Positions 17,640 to 26,400 of a stretch of DNA of 64,000 nucleotides are shown here, one piece after another. The notes beneath the pieces were generated by a model. It was not told the origin of the DNA, searched no databases, and saw only the letters and a program-made list of their open reading frames with translations. The first letter of the stretch is position 1, and each line of letters opens with the position of its first letter. Source of the stretch: Bacillus alkalisoli (GTDB lineage: Bacteria > Bacillota > Bacilli > Bacillales > Bacillaceae_I); assembly GCF_002797415.1 (NCBI RefSeq), contig NZ_KZ454944.1, positions 2,932,665 to 2,996,664 on the forward strand. Reading direction: 5' to 3'. The position numbers were made by a program, and so were the translations under genes.

Positions 17640-18818
17640 TTATCCCTTCATAACTTTTTTGATTGGTTGCATTGTACCATATGTTCCTATTCTCCATATC
17701 CATTCTGCAGGACCATATTGGAAGCGACTTAACCACCATTTACTTAACATTATTTGTACAGAAAAAAGAATAATAGCTAAAAATATTCTAAATGATACTG
17801 ATAAATCATCATAGTACCCTAAGCCATAGCCATAAGCGATAAAAGTACAAACAACGGATTGTAATAAATAATTAGACAAACTCATTCTTCCGATATAGCG
17901 AAGTGGTGCTAGCAATGAGTATGCAACGTTCATTTTCACAAGTAATGTAATCGTTGTGAAGTAAAAAATGGCGTGAAACGGTCCGCCGAAAAAGTCTTGT
18001 ACAATCTCTGTAAAGAGATTTTTATCCGTATAATACGGTAAAAGTTTAAAGACCAACGTACCGATAAGGGTAGTAACCCATAAACCTTTTAATAATTTTA
18101 AATGCTCTGTTGCTTTTTCAACTAGCTTAATCTTCGCCGCAGCTGCTCCAAGTAAAAACATTGGTAACAATGTAAAGATAATAAAAATAAAGTTACTAAT
18201 ATTTACAAAGCTCCAATCGTGTATACGCTGTGCCGTAATTTCTAAGTAAGAACCATTCTTATATACTTCTATGGACTGTTCAACCATAGGCTTCATCTCA
18301 TCAAAAAACTCATAACCCATTCCAAGTTTAACAGCAATATAATAAGAGAGTGCAAGTAATCCATTAGGTATTACTAATAGTAATACAGCTGTCCAGGTTA
18401 ATCCTTTAACAGATACTTTCAAAAATGGAATTAAAAGAAAGCCAATTAAAGCATAAAGAATCAATATATCTCCGTGCCAAATAAGAAACGCATGGATACA
18501 ACCAATGATTAAAAGTACAAATAGCCTCCGACTAAAATATTTCCCTACTGACAGTCCTTTTTCTTGTAATCTAGTTGTAAAGATAATGAATCCATAACCA
18601 AACAAGAAAGAAAACAACGTGTAAAAGCTCGCTTGTGCAAAAATATCAATAAAACTTAATGCCCATATATCCGTTTGATGCGTCCAGTATTCATTTGGAT
18701 TTATGTATATAAACGGAGAAAAAAAAGCAAGCATATTTACTAAAAGTATTCCAAAAATAGCAAATCCTCTAATTATATCTAACGTTACAATTCTTTCTTT
18801 TTCCTGTATAGGTTGCAT
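17640..18818 (-). CDS. DUF418 family membrane protein
   Basis: This polytopic membrane protein has about 392 residues and many hydrophobic segments. The N-terminus carries the family mark RIVTLDIIRGFAIFGILLVN, and the C-terminal half corresponds to the DUF418 domain (GRMSLSNYLLQS and the following loops). B. subtilis YxaH and YeiB-type proteins share this layout; their function is unknown, though the fold is related to acyltransferase-like membrane proteins. The start at 18818 is chosen because AAAGGAGG lies 7 bases upstream. It is the first gene of a two-gene unit with the P-loop protein. Confidence 0.8.
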   Translation of the reverse strand: MQPIQEKERIVTLDIIRGFAIFGILLVNMLAFFSPFIYINPNEYWTHQTDIWALSFIDIFAQASFYTLFSFLFGYGFIIFTTRLQEKGLSVGKYFSRRLFVLLIIGCIHAFLIWHGDILILYALIGFLLIPFLKVSVKGLTWTAVLLLVIPNGLLALSYYIAVKLGMGYEFFDEMKPMVEQSIEVYKNGSYLEITAQRIHDWSFVNISNFIFIIFTLLPMFLLGAAAAKIKLVEKATEHLKLLKGLWVTTLIGTLVFKLLPYYTDKNLFTEIVQDFFGGPFHAIFYFTTITLLVKMNVAYSLLAPLRYIGRMSLSNYLLQSVVCTFIAYGYGLGYYDDLSVSFRIFLAIILFSVQIMLSKWWLSRFQYGPAEWIWRIGTYGTMQPIKKVMKG

Positions 18819-18887
18819 CCCATCTCCTCCTTTTATTTCCAACAATTTATTATAACGCTTTATTGGTATAATCGTCTTCTATTTTTT

Positions 18888-18915
18888 CACAAACAAGGGC
18901 GTTTATCATAGTATA
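18888..18915 (+). promoter_or_regulatory. Candidate SigK promoter of the gerP operon
   Basis: The -10 sequence CATAGTATA (18907-18915) matches the SigK consensus CATANNNTA, and CACA (18888-18891), 15 bases upstream, matches the mACm -35. The gerP operon of Bacillus is known to be SigK-dependent in the mother cell. The gerPA start codon is 32 bases downstream. Confidence 0.6.
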
Positions 18916-18946
18916 CCAATAAGAAAGTTTTAAAGGAGTTCTTAGT

Positions 18947-19168
18947 ATGCCCGCAATTGTTGGAGCAGTAAATGTAAATAGCATCGGTAATGCTGCTATT
19001 TTTCATATTGGTGATGTATTCAGTATGGCGCCTATAAGTTCTGCAAAAACTTTCGCTGGTGCAGGAAGTTTTAATACCGCAGATAAAATTAATGTTAGCA
19101 ATACGAATAGCCAAACAAATACGTATGATCAAGATGTTAACGATCAGCCGGTTGCATTAAACATGTAA
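18947..19168 (+). CDS. gerPA: Spore germination protein GerPA
   Basis: This 73-residue small coat protein is the first gene of the gerP operon, whose products are needed for germinants to pass through the spore coat. It starts MPAIVGAVNVNSIG and ends with the NTYDQDVNDQ motif shared with GerPF. It has no signal peptide, as expected for a mother-cell protein laid into the coat. AAAGGAG precedes the ATG. The order gerPA-PB-PC-PD-PE-PF is complete here. Confidence 0.88.
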   Translation: MPAIVGAVNVNSIGNAAIFHIGDVFSMAPISSAKTFAGAGSFNTADKINVSNTNSQTNTYDQDVNDQPVALNM

Positions 19169-19197
19169 TCTGTTGCTTCTTAAAGGAGGCGATTAAA

Positions 19198-19416
19198 TTG
19201 GCAACAAACTTTTTTATTCATCAAAACATTACGATACATCAGATAAAAATTGGCGGTGTATCCAACTCCTCTATTTTTCAAATTGGGAGTGCTGGTGTTA
19301 TCAAATCACTCTCTAATTTATACAATACTGGAGGTTTTGTTGAGCCAGCTCCTACAGGAAGTGGAGATATTGATGAAGGAGGCTCTTTTGTACCAATAGG
19401 TGGTATTGCTAATTAG
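19198..19416 (+). CDS. gerPB: Spore germination protein GerPB
   Basis: This 72-residue protein starts at a TTG 8-9 bases after a strong AAAGGAGG. It begins with the N-terminus ATNFFIHQNITIHQIKIGG and shares the SSIFQIGS motif with GerPD and GerPE (SSIFLIGD, SSVFQIGS), a repeated element of the GerP proteins. It lies 29 bases after gerPA, in the usual operon position. It is a coat protein with a permeability role. Confidence 0.85.
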   Translation: MATNFFIHQNITIHQIKIGGVSNSSIFQIGSAGVIKSLSNLYNTGGFVEPAPTGSGDIDEGGSFVPIGGIAN

Positions 19417-19499
19417 TGAACTGAAATAGGCATTCACCCATTCGTCATATGTGCATACATTAAGTATTAACAAAAACGTGCGCAAACGGGGTGATCATT

Positions 19500-20135
19500 A
19501 TGTATTATCAACAACAACCTTACTTTTACGAATCTCAACAACAGATGAAACAGATGCAAGAGATAGTGGAAAAACAACACAAACAAATTCAGACGCTCGA
19601 AAAACTTTTAAAAACAATGCAACAAGAGATCATCCAACTAAAAGAAAAACCGACGATGAATATTGAACGGATTGAATATAAGTTTGACCAACTAAAAGTG
19701 GAAACATTAGAAGGAACGTTAAATATCGGGTTAACTCCAGGTTCAACTGGAGAAATAGAGGACTTCATCGTGACGCAAGACAACATGCAAGTATCTGTTC
19801 AAAAGCGCAGTGAGAATGTCGCTAAATTAGTGGAAGAAGATTTAAGAAACTATTTAGAAAAAGACGCCTCAAATGCAATTAATACAGTGGCCGCTAATCA
19901 AGGAAGACAACTAGATGTCCATTATTCCGATTTTATGATACAAGATATAAAGTCACAATTACCGAAACGAATTAATCAATATTTAAATCAAATTACACCT
20001 GAAGCAATAAAACAAAATTTAAGTGACGATGAAATTCGTAAAATGACTGTACAACAATTAAAAACAGATATGACAAAAGCATTTTCGACTTTTATCCAGA
20101 CAATACCTAGTAATAAAGGTGGTGGCAAATCTTGA
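19500..20135 (+). CDS. gerPC: Spore germination protein GerPC
   Basis: A protein of about 211 residues, the largest of the operon. It has a Gln-rich N-terminus (YYQQQPYFYES), a long coiled coil (about residues 15-55, with EIVEKQHKQIQTLEKLLK), and then a soluble domain that includes NIGLTPG. I chose the ATG at 19500, since GGGGTGA lies just before it and contains the alternative GTG at 19491. The stop codon overlaps the TTG start of gerPD. The role in coat permeability is known from the family; the coiled coil suggests a scaffold. Confidence 0.85.
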   Translation: MYYQQQPYFYESQQQMKQMQEIVEKQHKQIQTLEKLLKTMQQEIIQLKEKPTMNIERIEYKFDQLKVETLEGTLNIGLTPGSTGEIEDFIVTQDNMQVSVQKRSENVAKLVEEDLRNYLEKDASNAINTVAANQGRQLDVHYSDFMIQDIKSQLPKRINQYLNQITPEAIKQNLSDDEIRKMTVQQLKTDMTKAFSTFIQTIPSNKGGGKS

Positions 20136-20308
20136 ATTTCCATGTAGTAAATAACGGTTTACATGTTAATCATATCGAAATTACAGGGGTATCTTCTTCT
20201 TCCATTTTTCTTATAGGTGACACTCAAAATATTTGTTTAAGTTCCATTTTCGATACTCCGCCAGAATCACTTATCATCGGTCCATTTGTTCCGTTAACAG
20301 CAGAGTAA
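20132..20308 (+). CDS. gerPD: Spore germination protein GerPD
   Basis: This 58-residue protein starts at a TTG that overlaps the gerPC stop (TTGA). It reads MNFHVVNNGLHVNHIEITGV and contains the family motif SSSIFLIGD, ending PFVPLTAE. The length equals that of known GerPD proteins. It is easy to miss because of its size and TTG start, but it completes the six-gene operon. The next gene starts 13 bases later. Confidence 0.85.
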   Translation: MNFHVVNNGLHVNHIEITGVSSSSIFLIGDTQNICLSSIFDTPPESLIIGPFVPLTAE

Positions 20309-20321
20309 AGGGTGTATAAAT

Positions 20322-20711
20322 ATGAGAGTTTCCCAGGTAGAAGAAGTTAATGTTCACTCCTTATCATTTAGTTCTCATTTTACCATTGGAGATTCTGCTA
20401 ACATTAATGCTTTTTCGAAAGCTTTAGCTGTTAAGAGGGAATTTCCTCGATTTTATGGAAGAGAAGGAAATTTTCTTGCTTATTCATTATTCACTAGACC
20501 AATTCCCAAACCGGTTATTACCGAAAATGTTTGCTTGAATGTTACCAATAATAACCGTAACATACATGTACAGAAGGTAGATATAAGTGGTATTTCCTTT
20601 TCGTCTGTTTTTCAAATTGGTTCAAATAAAACGACAAATGCAGAAGCTAGAATAAAGCATATAAGACAATTACTTGGAAATGGTAACGATAAAGAAGCAG
20701 ATGAAGAATGA
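20322..20711 (+). CDS. gerPE: Spore germination protein GerPE
   Basis: This 129-residue protein follows gerPD by 13 bases and has a ribosome binding site AAGGGTG. It carries two copies of a GerP-type element: VEEVNVHSLSFSSHFTIGD at the N-terminus and KVDISGISFSSVFQIGS near residue 85. A charged tail ends the protein. It is a coat protein needed for normal germinant access; there is no transmembrane segment. Confidence 0.85.
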   Translation: MRVSQVEEVNVHSLSFSSHFTIGDSANINAFSKALAVKREFPRFYGREGNFLAYSLFTRPIPKPVITENVCLNVTNNNRNIHVQKVDISGISFSSVFQIGSNKTTNAEARIKHIRQLLGNGNDKEADEE

Positions 20712-20735
20712 TGAAAATGAGAAAGGAAGACTCGT

Positions 20736-20954
20736 ATGCCAGCGATTGTAGGCCCAGTACAAATTAATTCTGTTGGTGGTGGCTCTGTTAACTTCGGTGA
20801 TTCCTTTTACTTAAGCCCGAAGGCTACAGGTAAAACACAAAGTGGTTCTGGAGGTTTTAACACAGGAAATTTCATCGTAGCAAATAACGGTCTTAGCGCA
20901 ACAAATACAATTGACCCAGATGTTAATGACCAAAATATAGCAGCAAATCAATAA
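20736..20954 (+). CDS. gerPF: Spore germination protein GerPF (first copy)
   Basis: This 72-residue coat protein starts MPAIVGPVQINSVGGG and contains VNFGDSFYLSPK and GLSATNTIDPDVNDQN. It closes the canonical operon, 24 bases after gerPE, with an AGAAAGGAAG ribosome binding site. A near-identical gene follows 355 bases downstream, separated by a dispersed hairpin element. Confidence 0.9.
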   Translation: MPAIVGPVQINSVGGGSVNFGDSFYLSPKATGKTQSGSGGFNTGNFIVANNGLSATNTIDPDVNDQNIAANQ

Positions 20955-21041
20955 GTATAATTATATACAAAATGTCCGAGGTTTTATTTTCATTAAAATG
21001 AAATTATATTTATCAGTAAATTATTAATTAGCCCTTTCTAG

Positions 21042-21229
21042 CTGTTGATTGGAGCGCAAATGAAGACTCCTCGAAAATGCATACGCATTTTCTTCGTGCG
21101 ATGAATCGCTCCGTAGCTTTCCTTGTCCTGCGGGAGAAGCGGGAAGCGGGAGACCCCGCAGGCGCGAATGCGCTGAGGAGGCTCCCGGCCCGCCCGCGGA
21201 AAGCGAAGATTTGCGCTCCAATCAACAGC
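21042..21229. repeat. Dispersed hairpin element, copy C (long form, 188 bp)
   Basis: Copy C has a perfect 21-bp terminal inverted repeat; the arms begin GCTGTTGATTGGAGCGC at 21042 and end with its complement at 21229. The inside carries the family core plus the long-form insert, with stems GAAAATGC/GCATTTTC and GCGAT/ATCGC. Two AGCGG pentamers lie at the centre. It takes up most of the gene-free stretch 20955-21308 between the two gerPF copies; the rest of that stretch is AT-rich and holds a candidate SigK promoter. Confidence 0.9.
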
Positions 21230-21249
21230 GGGTACTCCTCACAGATATG

Positions 21250-21278
21250 AACAAACTAGACTGTTGTAACATATACTA
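21250..21278 (+). promoter_or_regulatory. Candidate SigK promoter of the second gerPF
   Basis: AACA at 21250-21253, a 16-base spacer and CATATACTA at 21270-21278 match the SigK consensus mACm/CATANNNTA. The hairpin element between the gerPF copies could block read-through from the operon, so a private promoter makes sense. Confidence 0.5.
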
Positions 21279-21308
21279 TTTTATCATGATATATAAAGGA
21301 TGACTCGT

Positions 21309-21527
21309 ATGCCTGCAATAGTCGGTCCTGTTGCTATCAATAGTATTAGTGGTGGCGCCGTAAATTTTGGTGATTCATTTTATCTTTCGCCTAAAAGTGC
21401 GTCTAAAACAAATGCCGGATCTGGATGTTTTAATACAGGGAATTTTATCGTAACAAATAACGGTCTAAGTGCAACAAACACCATTGATCCTGATGTTAAC
21501 GATCAGAATATCTCGGCAAATAACTAA
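21309..21527 (+). CDS. gerPF: Second GerPF paralogue
   Basis: This 72-residue protein is the same length as the operon gerPF and differs at only about 13 positions; both keep VNFGDSFYLSPK and GLSATNTIDPDVNDQN. It contains one Cys (GSGCFNTG) where the first copy has Gly. I chose the ATG at 21309 because AAAGGA lies 8 bases upstream; the ATG at 21300 overlaps that site. It is separated from the operon by a dispersed hairpin element but has a SigK-like promoter and a strong terminator of its own. It is probably an expressed coat protein rather than a remnant. Confidence 0.85.
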   Translation: MPAIVGPVAINSISGGAVNFGDSFYLSPKSASKTNAGSGCFNTGNFIVTNNGLSATNTIDPDVNDQNISANN

Positions 21528-21540
21528 TAAATAAACGTAT

Positions 21541-21574
21541 AAAGCCAGCCTTAAGGTCGAATGAGGCTGGCTTT
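21541..21574. terminator. Bidirectional terminator between the second gerPF and hlpB
   Basis: The arms AAAGCCAGCCT and AGGCTGGCTTT are perfectly complementary over 11 bases. The hairpin sits between convergent genes. Confidence 0.85.
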
Positions 21575-21575
21575 A

Positions 21576-21881
21576 TTATCGTTTTTTTAATTGTGCTGAT
21601 TTTCTTGTTATAGGAATTTTGGTGGAAGGTTGCTTTCGAATCCACCTTAAAAACTTCGATATTTTTTCATCTTTCCTCAACAATGCTATCGTGTTCAACC
21701 TAACTGCAAGTTCCTCATTTGGATATAACGCATGAATTTGTTTATGACATGGGATACATAAATTTGTAGTAGGTAAAAAGGTTCCATCCATTTCTTTCGG
21801 TGTTAAGTGATGTACGGTTATTTCGACATGTTCTCTTCTACATAATTCACATGTTCCAGTATTAAATTTCTTCTTAGCCAT
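21576..21881 (-). CDS. hlpB: HNH-like protein HlpB (YisB)
   Basis: This 101-residue protein has an HNH-type zinc/nuclease core: CELCRRE, then VHHLTPKEM with the histidine pair, then NLCIPCHKQIHAL with the second Cys pair and final His. In B. subtilis this gene (yisB, hlpB) ends the addB-addA-sbcD-sbcC operon and is linked to recombinational repair. Here too it is the last gene on this strand before the gerP block, 10 bases after the zinc-hook gene. The C-terminal tail is strongly basic (KKR), in keeping with DNA binding. The ribosome binding site is weak, which suggests coupling to the gene upstream. Confidence 0.82.
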   Translation of the reverse strand: MAKKKFNTGTCELCRREHVEITVHHLTPKEMDGTFLPTTNLCIPCHKQIHALYPNEELAVRLNTIALLRKDEKISKFLRWIRKQPSTKIPITRKSAQLKKR

Positions 21882-21891
21882 GTTTATCAGC

Positions 21892-23094
21892 TCAACTTTT
21901 ATTTATTTTTTGCGTTATTTCCAATAATTCTTCTCTCTTTTTATCAATAAATTCTACACTTTTCAGGAGTCTATGTTGTAAAGCATTCATCTCTTCCTGT
22001 AATTTGTTTATCGTTACTATTTCATTCTCTAAAGATTGATACGCTACATCTATAAATGTATCCATCCATTGATCTTTTAATAAGTCTATTTCTTTTTCCC
22101 CTTGTATTAATCGATCACTCCACTTTTGCCAATCCACATTGTACGTATCTAATAATATCACTAAGTGATCTTTATTTACTGCTCTCAAATTATAGTTTGC
22201 CACTAAGGCTTCTTTTTCTTTCGTTATCTGTAAAACGTCTTGTCGTAGTGCTTTTTGTTCACTTGACACTTCCTTAAATAATGCTTTTAAAAAAGCCGTG
22301 CTATTTTTTTCCTTTGGATAACTTCTTTCCCATTGATACAGTGATTCATCTTCATGGAGTACAGTAGGAAAATTTGTATCTTGTAACATTTCAAACAATT
22401 CAGAGGCTAAACGCTCAAATTTCACTTTAATTGTTATGTTCTGTTGATACTCTTTTTGAATTAGTTTTCTTAACTGCTCCAGTTCCTCTAACTCTTCTTG
22501 CCTTATTTTTTTCTCATTCTCCATTATCACAGGTTTATGTTGAGTGGAACCACATACGGGACAAGCTTTACCTTGTATTAATTTTTTTGATAATTCCATT
22601 GCAAGTTGTATAACTCTCTCCTGCTCCAGTTGTTCTTTTAGGTTGGCCTCTTCTCTATCTATCTTTGCCAACAACCAATCTAACTTTGCAGTTAAATTAG
22701 CTGTGGATTGGAAATAGGATTCTGTTCTTTCCCATACAGATGTGAACTTCGCCTTCATCTTACTTTGGTTGTTTTCAAGTTTATTTATTTCATTCGTTGT
22801 TTTTTGGATTTTAATATATAGGGAATTTTCTTCATCCACAACTTGTTTCAATGCCTCTTCTTTTTGAACAATTTGTAGCTTTGCGTCATAGGCTTGCTTC
22901 AGTAATTGTTTTTTTTTCACCTGTAAACTTACATTTTTCCACTCTTCTTTCAAGGCTTTTTGCTTCTCGCTAGCCTTTTTCAGAATAGCTTTTAATTTCT
23001 CTTCTTCTAATTTAAGCTTAGCTACTTTGTCGTTTTTATCGTTTAATTCTATTTCGGATTCGAGATTTTGTTTCTTATCACTAGATTCATTCAT
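21892..23094 (-). CDS. SbcC-derived coiled-coil protein with zinc hook but no ATPase domain
   Basis: This 400-residue protein is nearly all coiled coil, with the zinc-hook motif CPVCGSTQH at about residues 178-186 between two antiparallel helical arms. That is the middle part of SbcC/Rad50. Both ATPase halves are missing: there is no Walker A at the start, and no signature motif or Walker B at the end; normal SbcC proteins exceed 1000 residues. It lies where sbcC belongs, between addA and hlpB, but no sbcD is present. A start with GGGGGA about 10 bases upstream and an intact 400-codon frame suggest it may still be made. It is either a remnant after a deletion or a hook-only protein kept for its own sake. 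Confidence 0.75.
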   Translation of the reverse strand: MNESSDKKQNLESEIELNDKNDKVAKLKLEEEKLKAILKKASEKQKALKEEWKNVSLQVKKKQLLKQAYDAKLQIVQKEEALKQVVDEENSLYIKIQKTTNEINKLENNQSKMKAKFTSVWERTESYFQSTANLTAKLDWLLAKIDREEANLKEQLEQERVIQLAMELSKKLIQGKACPVCGSTQHKPVIMENEKKIRQEELEELEQLRKLIQKEYQQNITIKVKFERLASELFEMLQDTNFPTVLHEDESLYQWERSYPKEKNSTAFLKALFKEVSSEQKALRQDVLQITKEKEALVANYNLRAVNKDHLVILLDTYNVDWQKWSDRLIQGEKEIDLLKDQWMDTFIDVAYQSLENEIVTINKLQEEMNALQHRLLKSVEFIDKKREELLEITQKINKS

Positions 23095-23222
23095 TCAAAA
23101 CCATTCCCCCGATAAGTAGTAAAGGAAAGCTTGGCTAATATAGCCAAGCTCCATTAAGCATATTCTTTTTTTCTTTAGGCTCTCTTTTCTAAATGATTGT
23201 TGTTTTGGATATTAATGCAGCC

Positions 23223-23351
23223 CGTTCCTTTCCGCTGCAGGAACCTGCTTTCCGCGGGGAGCGACGGGAGCCTCCTCGGCGCATGCGCCTGTGGGGTCTC
23301 CCGCTTCGCTCTACTTCCCGCAGGAGTCAGGTTCCTTCCGCTCCAATCCAC
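23223..23351. repeat. Dispersed hairpin element, copy D (short form, 129 bp)
   Basis: Copy D is in reverse orientation relative to copies A-C. It is almost the exact reverse complement of copy F at 44958-45087, apart from the central stem, which reads GGCGCATGCGCC here. The ends, around CTGCAGGAACCTG and CAGGTTCCTTCCG, are complementary. It occupies the gene-free stretch 23095-23419 between addA and the zinc-hook gene, where sbcD and the sbcC 5' end would be expected. Confidence 0.9.
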
Positions 23352-23419
23352 TAACGATTTTAAATTAAATTTAAAAGCAACAAACTTTGAGAAAAGAGCA
23401 TTTCTGTATTACAAATAAA

Positions 23420-26400
23420 TTATATGTTTATTAACCGATTACCATCAAAGAAAAATAAATATTTTTCATTGACGGTTTTATGCCAAATTTGTTCGACAGC
23501 TTTACTGTAATAGGCTATTTGCTTTTCGTATCGACTACGAAGCATTGATTGTATTTCTTCTTCTTCTTTCTTGATGCGACCTGTGATTGTATCTGTTTTA
23601 TAATCAAGTAATACTACACCATGCTCATCTTCAAATAAACAGTCAATCACACCTTGAAGTAAAACCGTCTCGCCTGCTAGCTCACTTTTACCATATAACT
23701 CATCTGCTTCTAAAGCAAAACTGAATGGCACTTCACGCTGAATTTTCTTCGCATTTCTTAGGCGCATTCCAATTGGCGTTTCAAAAAACGTTACGATTGA
23801 TTCTACGTCCACTACTTTTGCTTGCTCTTCTGTAATAAGCTCACGTGCAACCATCTTACTTATTTGCTCTCTAACCGAAGAAATTGTTACCAAATCCGTT
23901 TGGAAGTCGATATGTTGCATGGCAGCATGAACGGCAGTACCAATTTCTGCTGGAGCCAATTTTTGCTTTTGAACAAACTTTGGTCGATCCAAGAAAAATT
24001 TCTTCGTCGTTGAGACTAATTGCATATCCGCATAAGGGTCTTGTGGTTCTTTTAACCTCTTTAGCTCTGAAACGGATTGTTTGGAACGGACCGATGTGGC
24101 AGTGGCGTAATTATATTGCCAATGTAATTGCTTTTTCACTGTATCTTTCCAATCTGACTCTATAGGAACTGCTTCTCGTTTTTTTATTATTTCAGTTAAA
24201 GCCTGTTCTTCTAATTTTTCTTCTTCCATTTCAGCTAAAAATTCAGCAACTGGAATAATGGATATAGTTAACTTCGCTGGATGTTTCGTTATTTCTTCAG
24301 GTACTATGGCTGAAACAGAATCTGTTCGCAACACCTCTGTATCGTTATGTCTAACTAACGAAGGACCTATCCAGTCAAGATACGTTTTGGCATTTGCTCT
24401 TACATAGTCTGGTAGAAGCCATTGTTCATTACTTACATGTTCATTCCAGTCAGCGAGCGATTTTGTTGCATCTTTAACTGTACCTAATAGGTATAGTTTT
24501 TCTTTTGCACGAGTTAGTGCTACATATAAAACACGCATTTCTTCTGCAATAAGCTGAGCTCTTGCTTTTCGTTTCATTGCTAATTGTAAAATGGTTGGAT
24601 ACGTGATTCGTAGTTTGGGATGGACAAATTTAGTCGCTAACCCGAACTCTTTATCAAGTAAATAGGAACTGTTTAAATCCATCATGTTGAATTGTTTAGA
24701 AAGGCCAGCAACAAACACTATCGGGAATTCTAAACCTTTACTCGAATGGATTGTCATTAAACGAACAACATCTTCTTGCTCCCCTAGTGCTCTTGCTGCC
24801 CCAAGGTCTTCTCCTCTATCTTGCATTCGCTCGATAAATCGTAAAAAGCGAAATAATCCACGAAATGACGTTGATTCGTATTGCCTTGACCTATCATATA
24901 GAGCACGTAAGTTTGCCTGTCTTTGTTTACCCCCTGGCATTCCACCCACAAAGTCATAAAAACTTGTATCACGGTATAGTTGCCATATTAAGTCCGAAAG
25001 TGCTCCTTCTCTCGCTTGCGAACGCCACTTTTGTAACATGTCTAGAAAGAAGATTACTTTTTGTTGTATTACCTCTTCTCCTTCTGTTTCAACACTTTCT
25101 CTACAAAACTTTCGTAATGCTTCAAAATAAGTGCCACTTTTTTGTTGAATTCGAATGTTTGCTAAATCATTTGAATCTAAGCCAACAATAGGTGAGCGCA
25201 ACACAGAAGCTAACGGTATATCTTGATATGGGTTATCAATGATTTTTAAAAGTGAAATCATCACAGCGACTTCAGTTGCTTCAAAATAACCCGTACTAAG
25301 GTTTGCATATAGTGGTATACCTTCTTGTTTAAATTGTTCCGTAAACTGAGGTGCCCATGGCATCGAACGTAGCAATATGACAAAATCTCGATACGTAACT
25401 GCACGCATACCTTTTAAATGTTTATCATAAATTTGAAATTTAGATTGAACTAATTCTTTTATTCTTTTGGCAATAAATTTGGCTTCTACTTGTGCCGTTT
25501 CTAATTCTACTTTGTCAAAAGTAGCTTCACCTGCAACATGTTCATCCAACTCATCACTCTCTGCTTCTTGATTACTTTCTCTATTAATTAAAATAAGTTC
25601 TGCAGATGTCTGATTATGCTCTGGATAATCTTTAGCTCCCCATTTAAGTTCAGCCTGATCGTCATAGTCGATTTCCCCAACTTTTTCTCCCATTACTTGT
25701 TTGAAAATATAGTTGGTTGCATCTAGTACTTCTTTTCGAGAACGGAAGTTACGGTTAAGATCAATTCTTTGCCCCATCTGTTCAGCATCTTTCGCAAATC
25801 GTTTATATTTACTTAAAAATAGGAAAGGTTCTGCAAGTCGAAATCGATAAATAGATTGTTTTACATCTCCTACCATGAACATGTTTCCTGACTGTTCTTC
25901 ATCTTTTGTTACAAGCTTTAGAATCGTTTCTTGAACCATATTCGTATCTTGATATTCATCCACCATCACTTCTTTAAATAGTGATTGATAACGTATTCCC
26001 GCTTCAGAACGAATTATTGTTCCGTCTTCATTTTCCACTCCTAAAACGGCTAAGCACAAATGTTCCAAGTCAGAGAAATCAACGAGCCCTTTTTCTTGTT
26101 TCATTTTCGTAAAACTCTGACCATATTTACGTACAACTTGAACTAACGTTTCCATAACTGGTGCTAGCTCTTCTAAATCTTTTAAAAATGATTCTGTCTT
26201 ACGAGTGAATAATTCGTCCTTTAAGTCATTTACTACCTTCTTTGCTTTATTTCTTAGTTTATTCCATCGCTCTCCGATTTCTTTATCAAACTCGTCACCC
26301 TTACAGGTTTTCGCTCGCGGAAAGTCAATCGACTGCATGGCATGATACGTTTCTTCCCATGAATGTTTTAATGCTTCTTCCAAGCGAAATATTTGTGCTA

